A stretch of 38,133 nucleotides of DNA from a virus, in IMG/VR virus record IMGVR_UViG_3300035698_007443, positions 1-38,133 of that record, one strand, 5' to 3'. Below, in pieces: positions 1 through 9,699 of this stretch (its first letter is position 1; the number at the start of each line of letters is the position of its first letter). The notes beneath the pieces are model-generated. The model saw only the letters and a program-made list of their open reading frames with translations, had not been told where the DNA came from and ran no database searches. The translations under genes and the position numbers were made by a program.

Positions 1-266
1 CCGGGCCACAGCGCGTGCTTGAATACGAAACTGCAGCCGAACTTGTCCCCTTGTATCTGTGTCTTTGCCATGGTCAACTCCGCAAGCCCGAAATCGTGTA
101 GCGGTCGTGTCCGCAGATGCTCCTGATGCTCTAACTCAGCAATAACCGCCGCTGTCTGCCTATTATGTTGTACTTTACTTGCTACCGTCATGCCAGACCA
201 GACAAATGCAATGGCACACGCAACAATGACTACTCTTTTTACCCAGCACCAAATCTGTTTATCCAT
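1..266 (-). CDS. Membrane-anchored small protein, partial (cut by window edge)
   Basis: The minus strand is open from an ATG at 266 to the window edge, so the C-terminus is missing. The product begins MDKQIWCWVKRVVIVACAIA. A short positively charged start precedes one hydrophobic segment (about residues 8-28), followed by a polar, probably helical stretch containing AAVIAELEHQEHL. This N-in, single-span topology next to a holin-like gene resembles an inner-membrane spanin or another lysis accessory protein. That role is inference from position and topology only. Its family is not recognised. Confidence 0.5.
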   Translation of the reverse strand, partial: MDKQIWCWVKRVVIVACAIAFVWSGMTVASKVQHNRQTAAVIAELEHQEHLRTRPLHDFGLAELTMAKTQIQGDKFGCSFVFKHALWP

Positions 267-287
267 ACTAAACAGGTTACCCAAAAC

Positions 288-319
288 AACACACGTCAAA
301 ACATAAAATGACGTGTGTT
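288..319 (-). terminator. Perfect 11-bp inverted repeat after holin-like gene
   Basis: AACACACGTCA (288-298) and TGACGTGTGTT (309-319) form a perfect 11-bp stem with a 10-nt A-rich loop. The right arm overlaps the stop codon of the holin-like gene. On the minus strand the stem is followed by GTTTT, a weak U-run. It may be an intrinsic terminator or an mRNA 3' stabiliser between the holin-like gene and the next small gene. Confidence 0.45.
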
Positions 320-638
320 ACTCGGTGTTCTTCGTCCTATATTGCTCGAACAATGCCTTGGCGAGACGGCCAACTGTCTGGTATCCACCAATCGAGTATG
401 CAGCAATTGCAACGAAGTTATTGACAAACTCTGATCCTGCAAATTGCCCATCATCCCAGACACTTGAATATGCAGCCGCCATTGCTGAAAGAAGCGCGAC
501 AGATACATACTTCAGTGTGACATTCTCTGCCACATACTCACTAGCCGCCTTTGCACCAGAGATTATCAACATAGCTATCAAGCCGAGAGCAATCTGTCTG
601 AGTTGAGTGTCTTGCCAAATACCAATGATTACTTCCAT
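318..638 (-). CDS. Holin-like small membrane protein
   Basis: The 106-residue product has two hydrophobic segments, one starting near residue 17 (ALGLIAMLIISGAKAA) and one near residue 44 (VSVALLSAMAAAY). A possible third lies around FVAIAAYSIGGY, and the C-terminus is charged (LFEQYRTKNTE). Size and topology fit a phage holin or pinholin-like protein that would permeabilise the inner membrane at lysis. The ATG overlaps the upstream stop in a TAATG junction, so it is probably translationally coupled to the preceding membrane gene. No endolysin is visible within the window, so the lysis role is inferred. Confidence 0.5.
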   Translation of the reverse strand: MEVIIGIWQDTQLRQIALGLIAMLIISGAKAASEYVAENVTLKYVSVALLSAMAAAYSSVWDDGQFAGSEFVNNFVAIAAYSIGGYQTVGRLAKALFEQYRTKNTE

Positions 639-1033
639 TATTTATCCACCTTTTCGAGTAATCGATCTACCTTCTTTTCCATGCTCTTTACTGTAACGTC
701 CATGCGATTCACGGTATCCCTTGCTTCACCAAATATTGCAGTGTGAGCAGCACAATCTTCCCGCGAAACATAACCAGATACTAACTCACTTTTCGTTGTA
801 TGAAACTCTCCATTGTTGACATGATTATCGTATACACCCATACGTCTTACAGCGAACGCTATTCCACTTACTAGAATAAGTGCAACACCTATGGTAATAG
901 CACTCTCTTTGCCTATAACTGTTTTTGTAATCTCAGCCCCTCCGACAGACTGAGCACATGCTACTCCGAAACACATCAAACTCAATGTTGCTGATAGTAT
1001 TGCAATCCAATACTTCCGCATGAAAATCATCAT
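638..1033 (-). CDS. Signal-peptide/TM protein with C-terminal coiled coil
   Basis: The product starts MMIFMRKYWIAILSATLSLM. It has an N-terminal Sec-type signal ending near VACAQS, a second hydrophobic segment (ITIGVALILVSGIAFAV) and a charged C-terminal helix (DVTVKSMEKKVDRLLEKVDK) that looks coiled-coil. The reading frame stays open further upstream inside the kinase gene. The ATG at 1033, or the in-frame ATG at 1021 that directly starts the signal peptide, is much more plausible because both lie just after the kinase stop codon with an AGGA ribosome-binding-like motif. The family is not recognised. Location suggests a lysis or envelope role. Confidence 0.55.
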   Translation of the reverse strand: MMIFMRKYWIAILSATLSLMCFGVACAQSVGGAEITKTVIGKESAITIGVALILVSGIAFAVRRMGVYDNHVNNGEFHTTKSELVSGYVSREDCAAHTAIFGEARDTVNRMDVTVKSMEKKVDRLLEKVDK

Positions 1034-1034
1034 C

Positions 1035-1904
1035 CTATCGAACGTGCGTTTTTCGTTGCTTGCTAACATATTTATAGGCTGTGTCAATACCAAGTTGAAA
1101 CGCTTGGCACATATCATCGGTTTTGCCAACACCGATAGCAACACCAGCCGTAAACGCATCGCCAGCACCGACAATCCACGCATGCTCGACAGGAGCAAAC
1201 GGAATTTCAACATCTCCATCACCCCATGCAGCAACAAGAGGTCTTCCATCGTTTGTAACAACAGCGGACATAACGTCTGCTATCTGCATTATCTTCGTTG
1301 GTGATGTAGTTCCATATATCAATTCTGCTTCATGTCTGTTCGGTACAAGCACAGACGCTCCATCCCACAATGTATAATCATGTCTCTTCGAGTCAACAAC
1401 TACTGGAATATCACTTTCGATAATCTTGCGAATACTTGTAGTAGCATATCCATCAAACACTGATTTGCAGTAATCAGAGAAAACAACCACATCGTATTTG
1501 TATAGATCGGTCAACAAATTGGAGAAACAGGAACATGTGTTATTAGAGTGGCCAGTCGTCTCTGCATCTATTCTTGATATCACCATGTTTCCGTTATAAG
1601 CCCTTGTCTTGACTGGGATTGAAAACGCATCTCCAGACCAAACAATCTTGTTTGCCTTTGTGGCGATCTTAAACAGGTCTACCACCCACTTGTTTTCTTT
1701 CGGTCCTGGGCCATCAACGTATAGATCAACGGTGGCCTTGTTATCAGTAAGTATCGTAGCTACATTACCAGCACCGCCAGAGAAAATCTTGAGTGTAGAC
1801 CCTTTAGCGATGCTAATTTGGTCGTTCTCTGGACAAAAGTGAACATCGTCTCCAACATTCACCGATAGGTCAAGCATGGCGTCCCCAACGACAGCTATTC
1901 TCAT
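1035..1904 (-). CDS. PfkB-family sugar kinase, HldE/RfaE kinase-domain-like
   Basis: The 289-residue product is a ribokinase-fold (PfkB) enzyme expected to transfer phosphate from ATP to a sugar or sugar phosphate. Visible signatures are the N-terminal substrate-side region MRIAVVGDAMLDL, a glycine-rich FSGGAGNVAT at about 41-50, a central VFSDY, the VVVDSKRHDY and VPNRHEAEL stretches, and the PfkB signature VGAGDAFTAG (245-254) holding the catalytic base D249. Overall it resembles the kinase half of HldE, which makes heptose-1,7-bisphosphate for ADP-heptose synthesis. The length matches a single kinase domain with no fused nucleotidyltransferase. The matching adenylyltransferase is encoded separately at 28218-28676. 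The exact substrate is inferred. A kinase for another phage glycan sugar is possible. Confidence 0.75.
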   Translation of the reverse strand: MRIAVVGDAMLDLSVNVGDDVHFCPENDQISIAKGSTLKIFSGGAGNVATILTDNKATVDLYVDGPGPKENKWVVDLFKIATKANKIVWSGDAFSIPVKTRAYNGNMVISRIDAETTGHSNNTCSCFSNLLTDLYKYDVVVFSDYCKSVFDGYATTSIRKIIESDIPVVVDSKRHDYTLWDGASVLVPNRHEAELIYGTTSPTKIMQIADVMSAVVTNDGRPLVAAWGDGDVEIPFAPVEHAWIVGAGDAFTAGVAIGVGKTDDMCQAFQLGIDTAYKYVSKQRKTHVR

Positions 1905-1916
1905 TAGCGTATCCTA

Positions 1917-3374
1917 TTACCTGTAATCCCACTCTTCAGTGGTTCCAAACCCGTGTTGTCCAAACATGAATACTTGTATAGGACGATAGTATGGACATAG
2001 CAACTTTCGGTAGATACGAATGAAGTCTATCGTACACTCGCCATAGTTAGCACCAGTTACATCCCTGGCCACATACAGTGTGTTTGCAGAAATGCTTGGA
2101 GTACCTGTTGCTGCTACTTCACCATACATCTGGCCGTTTACATAACATCTCTTCTTTGAACCATTGTAGGTGATGCAGATATTATACCACTCATTTGTGT
2201 CTACGGTCAAAGGCGCTATGTCTGTTGTTCCTTCTGACACCCCATAAATGTTCGACTGGATATGGGTACCAGTGTATTCCAGATTAATCCCACTTGATTG
2301 CGTCAGTATTTTACATGCAACATTGGCATCAAATCTTATACCAACCGCTACAGACAATAGTTCATCCGAGAACGTCTCGGCAGTCAATGTAGTGCTGGCA
2401 TATTCGTTTGTTCCATTGAATTGAGCAGCATATGCTCGGTGGCCAGCAACCCATGAACCACCAGATAACGTCAATGTGTTGCCGAGTATTTGCGCGTTGT
2501 ATATTGATGTCCCTGCATTCTCTGAGAATGGCCAAAACTCCACATCGTTTTGAAATACAGTATCCGAGTACACCGGCCAGTCATCTTCAATCCGAACATT
2601 GGCATCAAAGAGAAGTTCGTCGATCCCGCCATCGTAGAAGTTTGAACCATCACTACCAACTGTGAATGCAGTTCCTGCTTCATCTAATGTTGTGATGGTA
2701 ACACTGCTTTTGTATACAGTACCACCCACACTCAAAAAGACAGTTCCAGCATTGTACTGAAATGCTATGTGTTGCCACGATCCAGTAGATACACTCAGGC
2801 TGCTATTCACAATTTCCGGGGTTACTCCATCAGTGATGGAAACCTTCAATACACCAGCATCCAGATACAGTGTGAAACCATCATCAAATTTACAAATTGG
2901 TCTGTTGTCAGTAACAGAATCAGGTTTAAGCCATGCGCTTACAAACGCAAACTTCTTGATTGGTTCTGTAGACGCAATAGTGACTGCTGCACTTGCAGTA
3001 GTTCCGTTGAAGTCACTTGCATCAGACCACTTACCGCTACCAGATAGCGTGGCATTGATTGTCGACAAATCATTATCGTTTGCACTTGAGTCTGGGAACT
3101 GCGCTGTTACTATGGAATCAAAATGCCACAAACCAACAACGGTATCTTTCGTCAAGTATGGCTCCGATGGAGGAGTATATGTTCGTGTTTTATTTTCCGT
3201 AAGTTGATAGGCATCAGCGCTTCCACCAAGTACTGCATCCAGAGAATCAACCAATTGACTGTTATCACTGAATACTGTATCTGGGAGCATCCTTGCTCCA
3301 AAAATATCAACTGTTCTTCCTTGTCTGATTGCTCTTTTGAGATCGGCTATGGTTGTGGTTTTGATAAGGTCCAT
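1917..3374 (-). CDS. Tail fibre/adhesin with two LamG (concanavalin-like) domains
   Basis: The 485-residue protein contains two LamG-type jelly-roll repeats. The first carries VVGLWHFDSIVTAQFPDSSA and a later GSWQHIAFQYNAGTVFLSVG. The second carries EFWPFSENAGTSIYNA and EWYNICITYNGSKKRCYVNG. The W-x-H/N-I-x-x-x-Y strand followed by a y-VNG turn is typical of the fold. LamG domains bind glycans, so this is likely a receptor-binding or virion-decorating protein. It lies directly downstream of the baseplate-like gene with a 1-nt gap, as expected for a tail tip adhesin. The N-terminal roughly 60 residues (DLIKTTTIADLKRAIRQG) probably attach it to the tail. Confidence 0.7.
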   Translation of the reverse strand: MDLIKTTTIADLKRAIRQGRTVDIFGARMLPDTVFSDNSQLVDSLDAVLGGSADAYQLTENKTRTYTPPSEPYLTKDTVVGLWHFDSIVTAQFPDSSANDNDLSTINATLSGSGKWSDASDFNGTTASAAVTIASTEPIKKFAFVSAWLKPDSVTDNRPICKFDDGFTLYLDAGVLKVSITDGVTPEIVNSSLSVSTGSWQHIAFQYNAGTVFLSVGGTVYKSSVTITTLDEAGTAFTVGSDGSNFYDGGIDELLFDANVRIEDDWPVYSDTVFQNDVEFWPFSENAGTSIYNAQILGNTLTLSGGSWVAGHRAYAAQFNGTNEYASTTLTAETFSDELLSVAVGIRFDANVACKILTQSSGINLEYTGTHIQSNIYGVSEGTTDIAPLTVDTNEWYNICITYNGSKKRCYVNGQMYGEVAATGTPSISANTLYVARDVTGANYGECTIDFIRIYRKLLCPYYRPIQVFMFGQHGFGTTEEWDYR

Positions 3375-3375
3375 G

Positions 3376-5553
3376 TTACACCGGCCTCGGCCACTGAATG
3401 GCTGTTATGGTACTACCAACAATATTCCCTTTGGTGGAGAGCGTGTCTGGTGATACATTTCTATCTATTGAAACAATTCTCCACGTAGAGCCGAACCCGT
3501 TTATCTGAATGTAGTCACCAACTCCAAGTTGTGTATCTACATTGCTGTCAAATGTGATGCGTGCACGAGACTTGCCGTACATCTTCGCCAACTCGTAGCA
3601 AATCCAGTTTACCATTTCTTGTGTATTCACTCTTGTAGGTACTATCATTAAGCGTCGTCTACCAACGTAGTTTGGAGCATTTTGATCTGTTTGACTTGCC
3701 TTGTCTTGGTATTTTTGCACTAATGCCTTTTTAGTCTTTGGGTCCTTGCCCACAACCCAGATTTCGTTGTAGAACTGATCGTGCATTATCTCTAGTTTGG
3801 GTTGCTGATGAATAGCATACTGACCAGCAGTAGTTGTCATATAGAACGTTCTGGAAACACTGATTGACGTTGTGTCTTTGAACTTAAAGATTCCTCCGCC
3901 TCCGAAGCGAACTGTCCAATCACCACGAAACCATTCATGGAGTGTCTCGATAAACTCACTGGCTACACTACCGTCCTTTGGCTTGAACTGATAGTCTTCA
4001 TTAGCCCGCTTCTTTGGCAAATACACCAATGGAGTATCATCAATATCAAGCATAGCTGTTGGGAAGCCAAGTCTCTTCATAAATTCAGTCAGCGCGTCAC
4101 TGAGTTTTTGCCCATCGTATGGTGGATGATTAAACACTACTTCACTTTTCAACAGTTCATAGCCGTCTCCACATTCCCACTCGATGTGCAACGCACCTTT
4201 GGTTGGAGTTTCATAGGCAATGTAGCTAGGATTGAGCGTATAGAATACAGCAACGTCCTCACCACCAATGTCGTAGTCTATCTCGTTCATTGGCCTCAGA
4301 GCAATGTTGTTGTATTGGCCATTCTGATTTCTTAGCGTAACAGTTGCTTTGTAGCTATCCAAATCCTCACTTAGTTGTTCATCAATCGAAACAACATCGG
4401 ATGATATATCAACAGCAGCAGATGTGTCTACGTCTGCTGTGTATTCATACAGGCAGACTACATCATTGATTACTGGTGATATTCCACTAGTGGGCGTCAA
4501 TGTCAACTCATACTTAAACCGCTTGAACAGTGGAGTAGATGTGGATGGAATTTCTGTGCCAGTATCGGCATCCAATATCTTAAAACTAATACCACCTGTC
4601 CCAACAGCACCAGCAGTGATTGCTGTATTGTCCATGTACCCAGTGCTATTGTTCCATCCGAAAATACTAAGTGCTGGATATGCACTGTTACTCTCTGATT
4701 TCTCTATCACATCACTGGTCACTGTTCCAGTTGATGGAAAATCAGTAGGTACAAAACTCAACTGCGAAAGACCACCGGACAAACTTTGCATACACGGAGA
4801 ACCGTCTGGAAATAGCTTGATGTTATCTCTTTGTAATGGAGACCGATATACGAAACCGCCACCTTCAAGAATATCTGATTTTACCAATAAGTCATCTGCT
4901 GAAATTGGTTGAAACCAAATAGTTATCCAACGCGAACCTATATCTCCTGGCTTCAATGTCAATGCGTGTGAATATACCTGTGTCAACAACTCTGTGTTGC
5001 CAGCAGCGTCGAACGCAGTGTAATTGTCATATGGATACTCACGAACAATCATTCTGCCAAAGCTGTCTATGGAAAAGTTGATTGAAGAAAAGTAGTACGT
5101 ATTGCTACCAATCGTTGATGTTTTCATCAGGTCAACCCATGGAAACAATTCAAGCGTAGGAGAGTAAACACCATCTGGCTTGTACCAAATGAAACTTGCC
5201 CTTACACCACGGTTGTTACCTATGGAGTGAGAACTGTCCAGGGCGGCTGACCATGCCGTTGTTGGGTCTCCGGCCCACCCAACAGTCTTTCCACCCATAC
5301 CAAGGTGATCCTGTGCCTCTATCCAGTTTGTACTACCTGTCGGATTTGATACATATGCATCTCTTCCCCACGGATAGTCTGCTGGTTGATGCTTTGGTTT
5401 CAACATTATGCACTTACCAATATCATCAAAATACGTGTCACTATATGTCAGTTTATACAATGTATCACTCGGTGTCGAGCAGTACGCCTCGACATTCCGA
5501 GAAATGATATTCTGTACTGGTCGTGCAGTCACGGTCATTGTTGCTTTAGCCAT
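3376..5553 (-). CDS. Phage tail tip / baseplate protein
   Basis: The 725-residue protein is encoded immediately after the tape measure, the position of distal-tail and tail-hub proteins in siphoviruses. The N-terminal half looks all-beta, with many aromatic strands. Around residues 390-420 SAAVDISSDVVSIDEQLSED followed by TVTLRNQNGQYN resembles a gp27-like hub entry. The C-terminal part (WFRGDWTVRFGGGGIFKFKD, then TQLGVGDYIQINGFGSTWRI) resembles the barrel of tail hub proteins, where a surface property and an offset are defined. Assignment rests on order and general character. No catalytic motif is seen. Confidence 0.6.
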   Translation of the reverse strand: MAKATMTVTARPVQNIISRNVEAYCSTPSDTLYKLTYSDTYFDDIGKCIMLKPKHQPADYPWGRDAYVSNPTGSTNWIEAQDHLGMGGKTVGWAGDPTTAWSAALDSSHSIGNNRGVRASFIWYKPDGVYSPTLELFPWVDLMKTSTIGSNTYYFSSINFSIDSFGRMIVREYPYDNYTAFDAAGNTELLTQVYSHALTLKPGDIGSRWITIWFQPISADDLLVKSDILEGGGFVYRSPLQRDNIKLFPDGSPCMQSLSGGLSQLSFVPTDFPSTGTVTSDVIEKSESNSAYPALSIFGWNNSTGYMDNTAITAGAVGTGGISFKILDADTGTEIPSTSTPLFKRFKYELTLTPTSGISPVINDVVCLYEYTADVDTSAAVDISSDVVSIDEQLSEDLDSYKATVTLRNQNGQYNNIALRPMNEIDYDIGGEDVAVFYTLNPSYIAYETPTKGALHIEWECGDGYELLKSEVVFNHPPYDGQKLSDALTEFMKRLGFPTAMLDIDDTPLVYLPKKRANEDYQFKPKDGSVASEFIETLHEWFRGDWTVRFGGGGIFKFKDTTSISVSRTFYMTTTAGQYAIHQQPKLEIMHDQFYNEIWVVGKDPKTKKALVQKYQDKASQTDQNAPNYVGRRRLMIVPTRVNTQEMVNWICYELAKMYGKSRARITFDSNVDTQLGVGDYIQINGFGSTWRIVSIDRNVSPDTLSTKGNIVGSTITAIQWPRPV

Positions 5554-8500
5554 TTACGTCACCGCCGTCTTCAACGCGCCTACAAACGCATCTATAGCCC
5601 TCGGCATGGCTGCAGCAACACGAGCATCAACTTGCGCAGTGCTTAGTTCGTCAAACTGGATTTTGTACACAACCTCGCTTTTGTTTTTACCGATAACATC
5701 ACCTGCTATGTTGCCACGCAATCCAGACTGATCTCGTATTTGACCAAACCTTCTGACAACCCTGCCTTCAGATATGAGATTTTTAATTAGTTGGTCAGGA
5801 GCACCAATGATTTTCCCTATGATACCATCCCACTTGTCTTTCGTCTCGTCACCGAGAATGTCAAGTGACTTCTGCAGATATTGCATTTGTTCGATGGAAC
5901 CAAACTTAGCTTGGTTTGCCATCCAACGATAATAGGCAGCCATTCTCTTCTTACCACCTTCAACAGCGGCTTCACCAACCATATCTTGCTTCGCCATTGA
6001 TTGCAATAACGAGAACGCTGCTTCGGCCTTGGATAGGTTTTCATTCCTTACTTCTCTTTCATTCTTCAACGCTGCTACTCTACGATCTATCTCTGAAGTT
6101 ACCTTTCCTTCAGTAACGGCCAACTCCTTTTCCTTGTCGAGTATATCTATGTCCATCTCCTGGAGTTCGGCCATTGAATACCCTCTGGCCTCCATCTCAG
6201 CACGATACGCTTTAGCATATTCAAGCTCTGCCTTTATCATTGTCTGAGACGCACTACGCATCTCGTTCTGTTCTTTGAGTTTGAGAGCACCAAGTTCTAC
6301 GCTTTTCAGTCTTTCTGCATTGGTGATTTGCTCATCTGTTGCACTGTTTGCCCTCAGATTGCTTATTAGAACTTCCCACTGTGCTGTTCTTCTAGCAAAT
6401 TGTTCTCTATAGGCATCTGCTTTTGCCACATGAGATGTGCTTTTCTCTCCTGGTCCAGCGCCAACACCAACATCGGCAGACTTAATTGCCAATGCCAAAT
6501 CTGCATCCATGATCTTAGAACTCATCTTGAACGCTTCCACAAAATACTTTTGATACAATTCCATATCATCAATGGCTTTTGCTTCCATAGCCGAATCCCA
6601 CGCTTCTTCCATTATCTGTTGCCCAAATATAAGAGTAGGATCGACGCCGCCAGCAGCAAAACGCCCTGCTGTTTTTGTTGTTTTGTCTAAGTCATCCTCC
6701 GCTCTCAACAATTCATCCTTCTTGTATAAAATATCAAGTTGTTTCTGTAGTTCGGCAGTATTCTCTTTTTCCTTTGCTCCTTTTTTACCAACAAATGTAG
6801 CATACAAATCTGTCAACGCTTTCAATTCTAATTGTATCTTCTTCTCTCTATCCATTTCTGCTCGTCCATCAGCAAGCACAGTGTTTACGTCTTCTCCACT
6901 CTTCAGTCTTTCTTTTATCGCCTTCTCTATCTTTTCCGATGTATGAAGTTCGTCTTTCTTATTTTCAATTTGTTCTTCGATAGCCTTGGCTACGTGTATC
7001 GATGGGTTTGCACCAGCTCTTGCTCTTTTATAATAATCTCTTTGTGCGTCTGTCAATTCTTTGTTATTTGCCAATTGCCACGTAAGCCATTCTTTTGAAG
7101 CGGCAGTTTTATCTTTGTATGTTTCAGCAATATCATCTTCCATTGCTTTATTCTTATTTGCTATGGTATCAATGGCATTTTCTAATGCTTCAAGATTAGT
7201 GAATTCGAGTTTTTCCAACTCTTCACTACTCATACCCATAATATCATTAACATCAACACCTTTCCAACCAGCGCCAAATCCCATTTGACTCTGTCTTTCC
7301 CACTCAGCACCGCCAGATGCCATTCCTTCTTTTCCACCTGTTGCACCACGTACCATCTCTGCCATGACCGTTCGGCGTTCTCCTAATTCTAATTCACCTT
7401 CAAGCATCTTGGAAGGACTAACACTTTGGAACTGCCCCTTTACGAGTTTATCCCAAGTAAGTTTGCTTATAGCATCGGCTATCTGAGCAGCAGGCGTCAT
7501 GTCGTTCATTACATCTCTTATTGTATTGCCTATATCTCCTCCTAATCCTTTAACACCACGTCCCATAAGAATATCGTAAAAACCTACACCTACATCCTTC
7601 CAGAACTGTTTTCCAGATTGTTTGCCAAGAGTACCACCAGCTTTACCATATGTTTCTGACATTTCGGCAGCACCCACTGGAACATCTTGAATCTCAGTCC
7701 ATCCCTTAATCGCTTTAGTAGATTCGTTGAGTGTTCTTGAGTATGCTTTTTGTCGTTCATTAACCTGTCTTTGTATCAATGCAAAACCAACTATTACGCC
7801 TACGAAAACACCCGCTGCCGCACCCATTCCTAATATCGATCCAACAAGAGAAGCACCAGAACCTTTAATGTTATCGAATGATTTCTTGATAGCATCTCCA
7901 GCCATCTGTAATGGCCACAAAATACCAGCAAATGCCTTTCCAATACCAGCAAACACTGTTGAAAAACCCTTGCCAACTCCGCCTGCAAAACCACCGGCAA
8001 CTGCTCCTCCAGCGGCGGCTGGTGCAGCCGCTGCCGTTCCTACTCGTCCTGCAAGTAATGCTTCATTTCTTACTATTGCGACACCAAGTTCATCATTCAT
8101 CATGCGTTGTACGACAAGTTCTTGATTTAACCCTATAAGCCTTTCCCTTTGCCGTTTATTCAATGTTCCTGCATTCAACAACGACTGTCTTTCTGCTCTT
8201 AACTCTCTGGTTTTTTCACCAACTATTGCTTTCTCCAATATCAACTGTTCTTGTGATGCCGCTGCTTCTGCTACATCTACTTCTTTTTTTGCTATACTAA
8301 TTCCTGTTGCATTCACTACCCCGCCTTGCATCCGTGCCTTTTCCACAGCAAGTAATTCTTGTTTGTATACTGTTTCTGCTTCAAGCAATGCAAGTTTGGC
8401 TTCTGCTGTTGCAATTGCTGATGTTGCGGTTGATGCTTCCTGCTCGGCGATCATCCTATTAAGCCCCATCAATTCTACTTCTGCGAGAATAATACCATTC

Positions 8501-9699
8501 AATTCTTTACCATATGTTTGTGTAAGCACCTTAACTGTGGAAACAACACCAACAACTGTCATCATTGCAGCACCAAACATCGCTGCTCCAGATATCAATG
8601 CAGTCAATACAGTAACCAATGCCATGCCATGAGTAACTACCGATCCGAGGGCACCAGCAGAAGCATCCTGTAGGTATCTGAACAGTTTAGAGAAACTAGC
8701 CAATGCATCTGTTGCCATAGGTATCAGATGGTCACCCAACACAGCGGTGTAACCAAACAATGAGTCAATGAAGTTAGACCATTGACCCTCAATAGATTGC
8801 ATCGTAGCTTCGTTCTGACCACCGTACTTTTCCTCAATGGCAGCAAGTAACGCAAATTGCATTTTAGCCTTGTCTATCACCTGTCCCTGTGCGTTCATTG
8901 CGCCATCGGCAAACTTCTCAACTTCTTGTCGGGTAATGTCAAACGTGTTTCTCAGACGCCTGAATTCACCGTGCATCGCATCAACAAACGCACGAGACGA
9001 ATGTTCAATCGTAATGCCAGCTTGTCCAACACCGGCAGCGAGATTGGCCATTGGATAAATCAACTGGGTAATGTCATACCCAGCAGTCTGTAGAACACGT
9101 CCTGATTCCAACACGTCCTGGAGTGTGTATCGTATCTTCGGTGCTTGTTCACGCAGGTATTCAACTGCTGCATTACCTTGTTCAATACTACCAGTCATCA
9201 GTGTAAACTGTCTGGTCACGCGATCAACCATACATGCATTTTTCACCAAGTAAGTAGTGGCCAAGCCAAGACCAACAGCAACTGTTCCTGCAAGCATGGC
9301 AACATCACGGAGAGGGATAGCAGACATGGTAAAGCGCCACATCATCATAGATGCTCTATCGAGGCGAATAGACAATACATCGAGGGCGTTGTTGCCAGTC
9401 GTGAGAGACACGGCAGAACGCCTAAAACCACGAGACAACCTACCAGTCTGTCGTTCAACCTCACTGAAAAGATGGGCACTGTTGCCCATCTTGGTGTTGA
9501 CGGTAGACATGCTTCGTGAAACCTGTGTGGAAGACCTGTTAATCTGCTGCATGCCACGAGCAGTACCCTGTGACGCTTGAGTAGTTCTCTGCATTCCTGA
9601 TGCAACGCCTTGCAGACGTTTCTGTATCTGGGTGATTGACTTCATCAACTGAGTTGCGTCGGCGGTAAAACGTGTTAGTACCTTGTCTTCAAATGCCAT
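5554..9699 (-). CDS. Tape measure protein
   Basis: At 1381 residues this is the longest protein in the window. It has the expected tape measure features: an alpha-helical, Q/A/K-rich N-terminus (QLMKSITQIQKRLQGVASGM), long coiled-coil stretches (roughly 400-540 and 830-1300), and hydrophobic membrane-like segments (around 128-150 and 345-390, with GVFVGVIVGFALIQ near 660). It sets tail length and probably passes into the cell envelope during DNA delivery. It follows the two tail-assembly-chaperone-position genes and precedes the tail tip gene. The N-terminal DAMHGEFRRLRNTFDIT region resembles tape measure families with a conserved minor-tail domain. Confidence 0.92.
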   Translation of the reverse strand: MAFEDKVLTRFTADATQLMKSITQIQKRLQGVASGMQRTTQASQGTARGMQQINRSSTQVSRSMSTVNTKMGNSAHLFSEVERQTGRLSRGFRRSAVSLTTGNNALDVLSIRLDRASMMMWRFTMSAIPLRDVAMLAGTVAVGLGLATTYLVKNACMVDRVTRQFTLMTGSIEQGNAAVEYLREQAPKIRYTLQDVLESGRVLQTAGYDITQLIYPMANLAAGVGQAGITIEHSSRAFVDAMHGEFRRLRNTFDITRQEVEKFADGAMNAQGQVIDKAKMQFALLAAIEEKYGGQNEATMQSIEGQWSNFIDSLFGYTAVLGDHLIPMATDALASFSKLFRYLQDASAGALGSVVTHGMALVTVLTALISGAAMFGAAMMTVVGVVSTVKVLTQTYGKELNGIILAEVELMGLNRMIAEQEASTATSAIATAEAKLALLEAETVYKQELLAVEKARMQGGVVNATGISIAKKEVDVAEAAASQEQLILEKAIVGEKTRELRAERQSLLNAGTLNKRQRERLIGLNQELVVQRMMNDELGVAIVRNEALLAGRVGTAAAAPAAAGGAVAGGFAGGVGKGFSTVFAGIGKAFAGILWPLQMAGDAIKKSFDNIKGSGASLVGSILGMGAAAGVFVGVIVGFALIQRQVNERQKAYSRTLNESTKAIKGWTEIQDVPVGAAEMSETYGKAGGTLGKQSGKQFWKDVGVGFYDILMGRGVKGLGGDIGNTIRDVMNDMTPAAQIADAISKLTWDKLVKGQFQSVSPSKMLEGELELGERRTVMAEMVRGATGGKEGMASGGAEWERQSQMGFGAGWKGVDVNDIMGMSSEELEKLEFTNLEALENAIDTIANKNKAMEDDIAETYKDKTAASKEWLTWQLANNKELTDAQRDYYKRARAGANPSIHVAKAIEEQIENKKDELHTSEKIEKAIKERLKSGEDVNTVLADGRAEMDREKKIQLELKALTDLYATFVGKKGAKEKENTAELQKQLDILYKKDELLRAEDDLDKTTKTAGRFAAGGVDPTLIFGQQIMEEAWDSAMEAKAIDDMELYQKYFVEAFKMSSKIMDADLALAIKSADVGVGAGPGEKSTSHVAKADAYREQFARRTAQWEVLISNLRANSATDEQITNAERLKSVELGALKLKEQNEMRSASQTMIKAELEYAKAYRAEMEARGYSMAELQEMDIDILDKEKELAVTEGKVTSEIDRRVAALKNEREVRNENLSKAEAAFSLLQSMAKQDMVGEAAVEGGKKRMAAYYRWMANQAKFGSIEQMQYLQKSLDILGDETKDKWDGIIGKIIGAPDQLIKNLISEGRVVRRFGQIRDQSGLRGNIAGDVIGKNKSEVVYKIQFDELSTAQVDARVAAAMPRAIDAFVGALKTAVT

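Noticed and set aside
638-1261. Longer 207-residue version of the membrane protein starting inside the kinase gene
   Set aside because: The extra N-terminus lies wholly in the kinase coding region and would hide a good signal peptide; a start near 1033/1021 fits better.
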